A stretch of 64,000 nt of DNA from Phycomyces blakesleeanus NRRL 1555(-) (lineage: Eukaryota; Mucoromycota; Mucoromycetes; Mucorales; Phycomycetaceae). The stretch covers positions 992,001-1,056,000 of the forward strand of contig NW_017265134.1 in the NCBI RefSeq assembly GCF_001638985.1, given 5' to 3'. Position 1 is the first letter of the stretch. Each line of letters starts with the position of its first letter. The position numbers were made by a program, and so were the translations under genes. Below, in pieces: positions 10,369 through 21,663 of the stretch. Under the pieces are notes generated by a model that worked only from the letters and a program-made list of their open reading frames with translations, was not told the origin of the DNA and did no database searches.

Positions 10369-12643
10369 TCATCTGAAATCTGGCTTAACTGGCTCAAGCA
10401 TAATACGACCTATTGGTAATGCGGGTCCACCAATTTTCTGGTCAGGCTTAAGTATTCTATTAGCATAGTTGGTCGAACTTCCCTCTCCAGATTGGGGTGA
10501 GCTTGTGATATTTCCTTCATTAATAGCAAATTCAACATCGCTATCTTTCTCTTCAACTTCATTTGCGTTCGAATACTTGTTGCGTCTTTTGAATACAAAG
10601 AAGATAAGTGCGCCAATAATTCCACCCTAAAAATTTGAGATATAAGAGCAATGAGAAAAATATACCCCATGTAAAAGTTACTTTTAAATAATAACTTACG
10701 CCTACAATAGATCCAACGACGATACCTGCAATAGCGCCTCCAGAAATTCTAGATGAGCTACCACCGTTTCCAAGAATTTCTTCGCTCGCTTGTGTAGACG
10801 ATGCCTTTGGTCCAGAGCTTGATAGTGTTGCCGAAGCATTCGGAGACGGTGAAGGGGGAGAAACAATTGGTGTGCCAAAATCAGACGGTGAGCCAATCGC
10901 AGGGGTGGTAGTCCATGCCCAGGTAGTCATGTCGAGAGCGACATTAATATCAGAGTTGAATACACCATTATTTCCACCGAACAAAACCAACATATATTTT
11001 CCAATAACAACAGCTATTAAACCAAAGAAAGAGAAACTTAATTAGCTGTAAGAATTATAGATCAAATATGAGAAAAAGTAATTTACCAGAATGTCTACAT
11101 CTTGGAGTAGGCGGAATTCCGGTTGTTGTCTGTATTGACCAAGCGCGTTTACCGATCTCATACAGCCAAACATCATTCATTGCTTCACCGGCATCTATAA
11201 TTGATCTATTAATAAATAGTCATATGTAGGTCTATAAATATGGTAGATATTCCCCCACCATTACAGCCACCAAACATAACTGCATAGTTATTGGTAGGAT
11301 CTAAAGAATAAAGTACAGTAAAAGAGCTCTAGTCAACATATCGGTGAAATCGTTCTTTGAAGCGCGCGTGGCAAATTACCCATGACTGTGGATTGACCCC
11401 ATCTAGTAGCAGGTAAATCACCCGTGGTAGCTACTGTTTGGCTCAACTTGCTGTACACGCCTGTCTGGAGATTAATGGAGAAAATATCTTTCATACTAAC
11501 AGGTATTGTTGTATCAGAGTATTGCTGACCGCCAAAAATAATAATTGATGAATAAGCGGAAGAATAAACCATAGATGATGACCATGTTGCTTGAGGTAGC
11601 TGGGATCCACCTCTGGCCGCAATTGATGACGAATTCCCTGTCTAAAATATTTTAAGAACGTTATAATAAAAACAACGAGTTTTTTATTTTTACTTTTTAA
11701 CACAACAAGATATATCTTTAAGTATTACACATTTCCCAATCAGTAATAATGTACCTTGGTATTGACAGTATATAGTATATTGTACAGTATAGTAGATGTT
11801 GTAGGATAACCAGTTACAGCAGCACTAAGAAAAAAAACTTGAAAAATGAATATAATAAAGTATATCATTTTTCGATTTAATTTTTTTTTACGTTTGACCA
11901 CCAAAATAATAGATAATATCGTTCAAAATTACGGAAGAAGTATCCATTCTATACACACATAAATTATAATATAAGATACATATATAATTTATATTGCTGG
12001 TGGATATGTGCGAATTTACATTGGTGTAGTAGAAGTCAGTTGCTTCCATAAATTTGTCGATACATTGTAAGAGTATCCTCCGTTGTAAGTGCAAGTAGGA
12101 CATACACTTCCGCCCTGAAGAAATACTGAATCAGTGCGGGGGATTCCGGAAAATATAAATCGACTTGAAGCTCTTGGAATGATGGTTTTTGCAACACCTG
12201 GAATAAGAGTCCATTCTGGATTCGTAAGATCAAGTACACTGTTGCTGGTAACATTGAAAGAATAAATATCAATGTGATAGTCTAAATAGGGTTCTCCGCC
12301 TAAAGATAGATTAGCAGTTAATGAAATAAGCATTACTATATTGATAGTTTGTAGGTGCAACTGGATCAAATCTTGTTTCTATATAAAAGGTATGTTTTAC
12401 CGAAACAATATATCTGTCTGGTTTGATCGATATAGGAACATCCTGTTTACATGTTTTCAATATGCGAGACAAACATTTAAGTAAAAAATATAAAGTATTA
12501 GCTTTATGTTACCAAAAAATGGGGGAATAGGACTAGTGGTTCACTATAATAGATAAAATTATACCTTGACCCCAACGAGGGTCTATTGCCTGAACAATGC
12601 AAGCTAGCCCACTAAAAAGAATGGCAGCAAAGACAATACGCAT
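10369..12643 (-). CDS. Kelch-repeat single-pass membrane protein, array copy 2 (10 exons)
   Basis: The exons are 12643-12565, 12442-12401, 12299-12020, 11948-11892, 11824-11755, 11641-11380, 11300-11259, 11194-11087, 11013-10700 and 10626-10369 (1512 bp, 503 residues). The order is a signal peptide (MRIVFAAILF...), RWGQ and kelch turns (YYFGGQT, IIFGGQQ, MFGGCN, LFGGNN), a long Ser/Pro/Ala stalk, the helix GGAIAGIVVGSIVG continuing into LIFFVF, a KRR stop and a tail ending IMLEPVKPDFR. Its penultimate exon, which encodes the stalk, is the longest of the four copies (314 bp). One donor (after 11259) reads GTGGGG, weaker than its paralogues' GTAAGT. Role as for copy 1: an inferred surface-exposed binding protein. 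Confidence 0.88.
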
Positions 12644-12736
12644 TTTTCTCTTAGTAGATGATGACAATACGAGAAAGAAAAAGTCTGATTTGAAAGGATC
12701 AACCATTTGGAATATGGCTACACTGTGATTAAATAT

Positions 12737-12822
12737 AATTGTACTACTTGTTGGAATTTAAAAAAAAGGAAGAAAAAGTAAAAAGAAGGAACAGAGTATT
12801 ACCAAGAAGCCACTGTGTGACA
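12737..12822 (-). promoter_or_regulatory. Conserved upstream motif pair of kelch copy 2
   Basis: AATTGTACTACTTGTTGGA (12737-12755) and AGCCACTGTGTGACA (12808-12822), plus-strand reading. They sit about 95 and 165 bp upstream of the start and match the motifs of the other copies. Confidence 0.6.
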
Positions 12823-15800
12823 ATTAGAGGAGCTTCTTTAAAAAAAAACATTTGTACAAAGATATAAAGCTTTGAAGTACCTCTTGATCCCAGAGTAGGT
12901 ATTCTTATCTAAATACATACGATAGTATATATCTCTACTAGCCTTTACACTTTATAATTTCGTAGTATTTAGTTAGATTCCACTCAACAATAATTTATGA
13001 AAAAGTACAGTTTGATTTCTCACATGAATCTTCGCCCAGATCCATTACCCTGGGTATACGTGTTTGAATAATACATATTTGGCAGTGAAGTGGTTACAAA
13101 ATAGTGAGAATTAATCCTGATGGGACAAAGTATTGTACCCAAAAATAACTAAGCCAAAACGAAAATCTGATAGCGTTTCTAATATTCATTCATATTTAGA
13201 ATGTATCTAAATAGTGGAGAAGACAAGACGTTCAAGGTGTAGACGAGGCAGCTATCGAAGTGAAAATATGTATTATGGTGGGTGTATTTTCTATAATTAT
13301 TTTAGCATTATCATTATCATTCCTTTTTTGAACCTTTTATTTCTTAATAATAAAATTGTAGTTCTTTTTTCCTTCTTTCTAGACCGCTCAAAATGAATTG
13401 AAGGAATACAAATCAACCTTTCCCTGAGAAAAGATAAAAATACCAAAGCTATCATTCACTAGTAGAGGAGTACCAAAAATGACAAAATCATTACAATCAA
13501 AGTGAGATTCAAGAAGATACCCTCGGCAGTTTGAATGAGGCTTTGACAAATGCACTTCAGTCCAATATCTACAAGTGCACAAAAGTCTTCCACAACTTCG
13601 GTGCTGGGTTAAGGAACTAGTTTTTATGCTGATTTAATACATCGACAATTATAAACTATTACATGTTTCTAGCCAAAATATTTTTCATATTACTATTGAG
13701 TTCCCTGTACATTATACTCTAGGAAAAGATTCAACCCCGCCTAAGAAAGTTTGTATACTTGTATTTTAGGAACGCACATTTCTAACCCCAAGATGCAACA
13801 CAGATCTAAACAAATAATTACACATTACTCGATTTCATTGTTGATTGCAATAGAAAACATCATTTTTAAACTTTCACCAGATTCTTATTTGATTCTTTCA
13901 CAGTAGAGATTTATTGATGTCAAGGTAGTCTTTACATTATCTTCTTGATGTGATTATGTACTACATCCTTTTTGATGGATGCACCCAATCAAGGTTAAAT
14001 TGCATCAGGAATGGTGCCTAACATTGAAATCGGTTTCTTCTACACAATTACTCGCTGCAACATGTTATTACAATCATTCAAATAGAGAGTTTATTTACTT
14101 TCTTTTATTCTCAAATACATTTGTACATATGCATGGTGATTTTTATTCTAATAATAATAATAGTAGATTAAAATATTAACAATAGTAGGATAAGTAATAA
14201 AGATTGAATATCCAATGCTGGTTTATAATAGCAAAAAAAAGTTTACAAAGTCATTTTTGGAAAACATATGGGATAATATTATCAAATTTATGTTTTGTGT
14301 AAAGAAGTTACAAACCTTTGTAAGAGTCGATATTAATGTGATTTTTCTTGTACATTATGAGTACCCACTGCATATGGTAAAACAGAATGAGGTAAAGGTA
14401 TATTTAAGGTAGTCAAAAGTATAATATGAAGAAAATAGAGACCCAAAAAAAATGTAGTAAAGTTGGGAAGTCTTTTGATTCTAGGACATCTCTTAAATGG
14501 TATTTACATAAATAGTTTATACTTCATCTTTATATAATACTGTGTGCTAGATTTATGTATTGAAAAGGCAACTACTACTATATTCTGTACGGAAATGTCT
14601 TCAATAACAGCATATATCTAATACACGTTCTTTTAAGCTGTAAAACGCTTACACAAATATTGTATAGATTTCTTTTGCTTTATTTGGATTTTTTACCAAT
14701 TCTATACTTAAAATATTTGGAGCCTTTATATATGATTAAAAGGATCTATTTCAAGACTATAAGACACAGAAATAACGAAAGAACCCTTCTTTTGATATTG
14801 CTGAATAGAATATATTAGTTTGACAGAAAGTAATATTAAGAAATACATGTTGATGAAGCACTATAGGGCTTGCTTTTTTTTAAAAGAAACAAGTCCAAAC
14901 ATTCGTATTAACGTATTGGGTTTTGTAGCTTCCAAATGATACATTGCCTTTGTAATGAGCTTTCTGTATGTGAAAAGATGGTATGATTTGTTTTAATTGC
15001 GTCATGTGGGCAAAAAGAAAGTTGTGTGCCAGGAAAAGATATTGACTGTATTGTGTTTAGTCTCGTTGGGAGGCAGTTTAGGTACTGTGCTATTCGAGTT
15101 TAACGCTGCATCTTCTTTAAAAGGCCAGTATACGACAGCTCTTTGTATTACCAAAAACAAATGCACATTGAGGTATTCGGGATTGTTTATGGGTTAGTAT
15201 CTCAATAATGGGAAAAGTAGATACTGTGAGAGTGTTATTTATTAAAGAGACAAAATAATATTGTTTATATCTGCTACTATTCAAATCCCTGTAATTCAAA
15301 TCCCTGTTGTGTAATGGTTGGTTTACACTGTATGAGTGTGTAGTGTACGTGTGCCTGGTGTGTAACAGTTCCGGAGATTGTTAACTTGCCAGGTTCATTA
15401 GCAAGAAGGAACCAGTGTTTGGTTGTGGGGTCTGTTCTTCACTCAATTGTGGTGTGTATACCACACACATAAATACAACGGTAAAAAATGGTTTATCGGC
15501 TTCTAGAACTAAGATCAGATTAATGATATGAATGAGTCAGAAACCTAGTACAACATTCAATAAACATTCCCCAGAAGAAAAAGTATAGAAGTAACGGTTT
15601 GTTGTCTAAAACCGATCGCAGGGATTATGTATGTTGTCTATTTCTTATCAATTCTAGATAATTATTATATTATTATTTATTATTATGATCTTGGCTAATT
15701 TGAATGATTTAGAAAGGCATTAAAATAAACCTTGTTTGGATATTACACAAGGCCTAGAGGTAAAAGTTTTGATTATGCATAACAGGTGTATGCTGTTTAT

Positions 15801-15852
15801 ATAAAGATATATTAGATATTATCGGCTAAGGTGTATGTGAACTGGAATGGAA
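12823..15852. other. 3-kb spacer between kelch copies 2 and 3, with possible coding relics
   Basis: No intact gene. Fragmentary frames with protein-like composition occur at 13388-13582 (minus; contains CRYWTEVHLSKPHSNCRGYL) and 14997-15197 (plus). A short direct repeat of TTCAAATCCCTG lies near 15280-15305. The last 350 bp or so before copy 3's stop are related to the 3' flank of copy 4, so the duplicated unit extends past the coding region. Confidence 0.45.
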
Positions 15853-18181
15853 TCAAAAGCCGCCGTCTGGCTTAACTGGCTCAAGCATTATACGGCCTGG
15901 TGGTAATGCAGGTCCAGGAAGTGACTGATCAGGCTTTATTCCTTTTTCTGGAGAGATGTCTTTATGTCCCTCTCTTGGCTGGGAGAGAATTTCATCATTC
16001 AGCTTATTTGAGACAGCTTCTCCCTTGCTGAAATTGTCTGTATGATTATTTGCGTTCGCATACTTATCGCGTTTCTTAAAAACAAAGAAGAAGAGGAGTG
16101 CACCAATGATTGCAACCTAGAAAATTAAAATAACAAAAATAAAAAATGAGAAAAACATAGATAAATATGAATTACTTTTAAATCATTACTTACGCCTGCA
16201 AGAGCTCCAATAACAATACCCGCAATAGCGCCCCCAGAAAGTCCAGAGGACTTATCATCATCGTTTTTAGGCGCTGCAGTAGCGGTTGCCTTTGGTATAG
16301 AGCCTGATGGGGTTGAAGAAGGGCTCGAAGGTGCAGATGAGGAAACAGGAGGAGTTCCGAACACAGGAGCAGTGGTCCATTTCCAGGTAGTCATGTCAAG
16401 AGCAACATTGAGATCCGTGCCAAATACAGCGTTATTTCCACCGAACAAAACAAACATGTAATTTCCAACGACAACAGCTATTAATTAATCAGAACATTAG
16501 AGAATATTAGGTGAAAAGTCAGTATATATTTGAGTAAATGTATATTTACCAGAATGTCTGCATCTTGGGGTAGGTGGTGTTCCGGTTGTCTTCTGTGGGG
16601 ACCAGGTATGATTGGCCACATTGTAGAGCCAAAGATCGTTCATTGCTTCTCCATTTTCTATAATTGAAATATGTTAATTGGCACCCTGTATGGATTTTTA
16701 TGAGCTTGACCGAGTCTTACTTACCATTACAACCGCCAAACATAATTCCGTTGGTGTTGCTAGAATCTAAACAGAAACGCATAATATAATATAGTAACAT
16801 CTTTGTCAATAAAAGTACTGGCCAATATGCTAATATGCTCTGTAAATTTACCCATTATCATAGAGTGTCCCCATCTAGTAGGAGGTAAGCTTCCGGTTGT
16901 GGATTTTGTATCATTCCACTTGCTGTATACGCCCGTTTGTGCGTTAACTGCAATAACATCGTCCATGGCAACAGGTACTGTTCCATTGGCATATTCCTGT
17001 CCACCAATAATAAGAAGCTCTGAATATGTAGCAGCATAAACCATAGAAGAAGCCCATGTAGCTTGAGGTAGAGATGATCCACCCAAAGCCGAGATAGCTG
17101 GTGCGCCAACTCCTGTCTAGAATACATAAAATTAATGGAATAAAAATTAATAACTTTTTTACTTTGCTTTATTTTTCACTTTTGTTTTTAAGTACATGTT
17201 TAAAAACATGTATATCGCTTAGTATATTTTAATTAAAGAAAAAACAAAAAGCGTACCTTGGCAACTACAGTGTACACAGTATTGTATAATATAGTTCCTG
17301 CTGTGGTGCTACCAGTTGCACTATTACTAAATAATGGTAGAGAAGATAAGTATTGTAGATTGTATTTATAGTTGATTTATTGTCGTTACGTTTGGCCACC
17401 AAAGTAGTAAAGATTGTTATTCACAAGAGTGAAAGAAGCGTCGTATCTATTAAAGTCAAGTCGTAAACGGTAAGTATAAAGTATAGTATGTTTATTTATA
17501 TTTTTTATGTGTAGGCTTACACTGGTGTATCTGTACTCGTTTGTGTCCATTGATTGGTCGTCACACTGTATAGGTATCCTGGGTTAAAAGTACAGGAGGA
17601 GCATACAACACCGCCCTTAAGGTATACTAGGTCGGTTCCTGGAATTCCAGTGAATATAAATCGACTTGCAGCGCTTGGTCTGATGTTGTTTGGGTAGCCT
17701 GGGATAGTATTCCATGCTGGGTTTGCGATATCAACTACGCTGTTGTCTGTTACGTTCAAAGCATAGACTGGCATCTGTTTATCGTTGGGTAGATATGGCT
17801 CTCCACCTATGAATGAATCGAAAAATGAAATAAGATGTGATCAATATCAATGTCAATATTATAATCTTTTTTTTTATGTTAATGTGTATGGCTATATTCT
17901 TCTCTTAAAAAATAGTATGGAATTTACCAAAACAATATATCTGCCTAGTCAGGGAAATGTAGGCGCACTCTATTTTTTTTTAAAAAAAAATTGATATTTA
18001 AAAGCAATAAAAGATAAGCAAGATCAAAGTGTTAGTTTTATGAACAGAAAAAAAAACTGATCCTTCTAAACAATTCATTATTATAAAAGAACAGCAAATT
18101 ACCTTGACCCCAACTAGGGTCTACTGCCTTGACCAAGCCCGTTAGCCCAATACAAAGAATAGCAGTTATAATGCTACGCAT
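15853..18181 (-). CDS. Kelch-repeat single-pass membrane protein, array copy 3 (10 exons)
   Basis: The exons are 18181-18103, 17969-17928, 17806-17521, 17446-17390, 17326-17257, 17116-16852, 16766-16725, 16657-16550, 16477-16194 and 16116-15853 (1497 bp, 498 residues). The order is a signal peptide, WGQ, kelch turns (YYFGGQT, LLIIGGQE, MFGGCN, LFGGNN), a CSSC pair, a Ser/Pro/Thr stalk, the helix GGAIAGIVIGALAG into LLFFFVF, KKR, and a tail ending RIMLEPVKPDGGF. Its coding and intron DNA between about 16370 and 16980 is almost identical to copy 4, while other parts differ clearly. A single-pass surface kelch protein is the best reading; ligand and signalling partner are unknown. Confidence 0.9.
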
Positions 18182-18273
18182 TTTTCTTAGGGAAGAGTAA
18201 AAACGTTAAAGTAAAAAGAGAAATGCCATTTTGAGGATTTTCAGAAAATTCAACTATTTACAGTAAATCCAGA

Positions 18274-18338
18274 AATTGTACTACTTGTTGGACTTGGAAA
18301 TAAGTACAAAATTATTAGCAAGAAGCCACTGTGTAACA
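18274..18338 (-). promoter_or_regulatory. Conserved upstream motif pair of kelch copy 3
   Basis: AATTGTACTACTTGTTGGA (18274-18292) and AGCCACTGTGTAACA (18324-18338), plus-strand reading, about 93 and 143 bp upstream of the start codon. Confidence 0.6.
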
Positions 18339-21300
18339 AGTAGACCAAAGAAGTCTTTTTCTTTTTTTTAAAAAGAAATAAAATAAAATAAAAGATAGAA
18401 CAAGACATGTAGTTTAAATACATGTAAGCATTTCTGAAATATTTCTTATTCCCACAATGAGTTTTTAATTTTGATTAAATTCAATGTCAAACTCTTACAA
18501 GTTTTTAGACTTGATGTTCTGGATTATTTAGTTTAGGTTTCAATATGACTGTAACTCAAGAAAAGGTATTGTGTAAATTCTTGTATATATATATTTTAGA
18601 TCACAGAACCTTTCTTCAGTGTACATGTGCTTGTATTGCACACGATTCTTGGTGCGATGTTACAGTTGGAAATGAGCTTTTGTGACAGTCACAACCATCT
18701 AACACTGTAGGAAGTGGCAGAATGTAAATCTCCGGCCTCGTAACAGCTTATGAGTCCGTAACTTTTTTTTTATAAGTCAGTTTTACAATACCGACCTTAT
18801 AACTCACTTACGAATTCGTAACTTTTTAAACTAATAGCATGCCGTATTTTAACCCATTAGCTTTACTTATTGACAGATACAGTTTATGGGAATATAGATT
18901 AATAATTAAGTGCAGTGTATAGTAGATAGGAATCTTGGTCAATTTTGATATATTAAAGCTTATTTTTTCAGTTATATATAAATGTGCACTGTCTTTTAAT
19001 ATGTATAAAACCGTCACAATTAAAAAAGCATCACTTCCGCAAGAATAGATATTTCTTTCTTTCTTTCATTTGACCACACCTTATCTTGTCTTCTTTTTTT
19101 TTTTGCAGAATCTTTTTTTACAGCTCAATCGAGTACATTTAACATGCTATAAGAGCCAAAGTACAATATAAAAAATGGTCTTTATATTATAATCAATATC
19201 TCAAGGCTTAGGTTCTTCACAAGTGAGAGATACTTGGCCCAGGAGTTTTCCGTATTCTTGCAAACAAGTAAGTCAAATAGCGTCTAAGAAGTGATAAAAG
19301 CTCTTAATTTATATACTGGTGTCTATTAGAATACAAAGTTTCATCTTATTCGGCTGAGTTCTTTATAAGATATAGTATAAGTAAGCTGACATGTAGTTTT
19401 ATTCGGGACTCCTAGAAAGCAAAAATCTGGCGGTGATTTCTCTGATGAGAGGTTACCTAATCAAGGGATGGCTAAACTGGAAAATAACATATACAGCATG
19501 TATGAAGAGATAACTAGGGTATATCAGTCACCAGAAAATTAAGACTGGATCAATATAAAAAAAGAGACGAGGGTTTGGAGCTGTAATATACGATAGCAAG
19601 CTTAAAGCGTCAAGTCGAGGGGTCGAAAGTAGACCGCTACAAACACAAGAAAAAAAAACACCATACGAGAGACACCAATACAGTGTCATACTACGCCACA
19701 GGTTTCGAAAACAGATCAGAAAATGCATTTTTTTAGGAAGAACCACTTGGTACCCAGAGCAATACAGGCACCTCAGAAATGAAATAGCAAAGTTCGAGTT
19801 CGCCAAAATAAAATGAACAAGGCGAGCCATTCACTTCATTGATTGATTTTAAAAAAATACAGTGTATTGCCATGACTGGAACAATGAGACAAAGGCAAGA
19901 GAGTTTATGGCAGTAATACAAATATATAAAGTCCATTGATTAAATTTGTTGTCTACAGATATAAAGACAAACCATTATGAAGCTGCTGGATCAGACAAGA
20001 TCGTCGTCGATGAAGCGACTGTCCTAAAATAAGGAAAATAAATGCAGTCTTATGGACCACGTATCACTATAATACCTCAACGAGCAAAGGCAGTAATTTT
20101 ATAGACCTGTTTCTTTTGTAGAGGGAATGGAATAGATCCAGTATTTGTTATGTGCTATGGTAAGAAACATTATTCTTTTGTTGTTTTATACCATATGAGT
20201 AGATCATTTATTTGCTAAGAGAAAACCAACTAGGATCTCCTTCCCATATCTGCTGCTCTCTTATTATCTGAGCTTCGGTATTGTTTAATGAGCTAGTAAA
20301 ATGGATGACTTCAAGAAACCAATTCGCAAGTGAGTGAGCTATATTACCAGAGGTACAATCCTTACAACTTTAGGCGACCAGGATCTCAGTTTAGGTGTAG
20401 GCCTGACATGGATATCCAACAGAAAGGTCTCATTATAAACTTTTGGATCAGTTGGTTGGTGCTCAAAATATCTTGAGCACGTTTGTACCCAAACTTTCCA
20501 TTTAAATATAAATTAGTAGACATAGTATAATGTTGTAGCAGCACTAGAGTGTCATATTGGACATTATGCTGAAGTCACATGGTTTATCGTATCCAAGATG
20601 AGACAGAAGGTTCTGCTACATTCAAATCTAAGATAAGTTGAAGCCATGTTATCTAAAGTGCCTTTTGTTGTATCTGCGGCTCTAAATTATCAAGTCTAGC
20701 AGCCAAAAGCAGGGTGTAGAGGGACTCAAGTTTAACGATTGGAAATATATTCTTACGAAAGGACTGGCCCATGCGGACCCTAAGCACTTCAGAGAAGGAT
20801 TCGAAAAGAGGTATCACCCAAAAGAAATGTCAAACCCCAGGACAAGATTAATGCGTTAAGGAAATTTACTAATCCTAATATGGATAATGAACTTTGTGAG
20901 CAAATAAGACATTCTGTGGCTATTGCCCAAAGGGTATTTTGACAGAAGTCATCGTGCTCCCGGTCAGGTACACCCAAACTCGTCTTTTTAAAACGAAAAA
21001 GTACACACGGGAGAATTTCTATAAAAATGTCTGTTGTTTCAGCTCAAAAACATTACCGGAAGCAATTGAATACTCTATAGCTATAGAGAGTTCGGATATA
21101 ATTACATTAAGTGTATAAGGTAACGAAAATCATATAGCTTATCTAGCCCCAACAGGACCTGTCCCCATTAGAGACATGGACCAAAATGTTCAGTATAAAG
21201 CAGCTCTTTACATTACCAAAAAAGGAGAAGATCACAGAAATGCAACAGTGTCATAGTTTATCGGTTTCTAAAACTAAAATCCGATCAACGATATTGATGA

Positions 21301-21663
21301 GCCTAGAACGTAGTACAATATGTTTTGTAAAACAGCAAAAAAAAACACATTCTTCAGAAAATAAAAGAAAAGAAAAGAATAGTTTTTAAAAAATAATGTT
21401 TTTTGTGTCTAAAACTTATCTCAAGGTTTACGTATGACATATGTTTCTTATCAATTCTAGATGAATATTATGCTACTTTATTATGAGTTTGGTTAATTTG
21501 AATGCTTTAAAAAAAGGGGGATTAAAAGGAATATTTGTTTAGATATTAGACACGCTTTAGAGGTAGAATGTTTCGATGATGCATAGCGGATTTATGTTAT
21601 TGATATAAGGATATCTAAGATATTACAGGTGAAAGGTGAAGGTGTATATGAACTGGAATCGGA
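18339..21663. other. Spacer between kelch copies 3 and 4 with decayed coding sequence
   Basis: AT-rich to about 19500. From about 19550 to 21250 the GC content is higher and both strands hold interrupted protein-like frames, for example near 19560-19930 and 20600-21000, where CGYCPKG and a Ser/Arg-rich stretch can be read between stops. This looks like a degraded transposon or captured gene; no terminal repeats were found by eye. The final 400 bp or so are homologous to the 3' flank of copy 3. Confidence 0.5.
19550..21250. pseudogene. Probable transposon-derived coding relic
   Basis: The stretch combines higher GC than its surroundings with many short open segments broken by stops, including a zinc-ribbon-like CGYCPKG. 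The family could not be named. It could equally be several unrelated relics. Confidence 0.35.

Noticed and set aside
15284..15475. Possible solo LTR (starts TGTTGTGTAATGG, ends ACCACACACA)
   Set aside because: The TG...CA ends and an inner palindrome are suggestive, but there is no second copy and no clear target duplication in the window.
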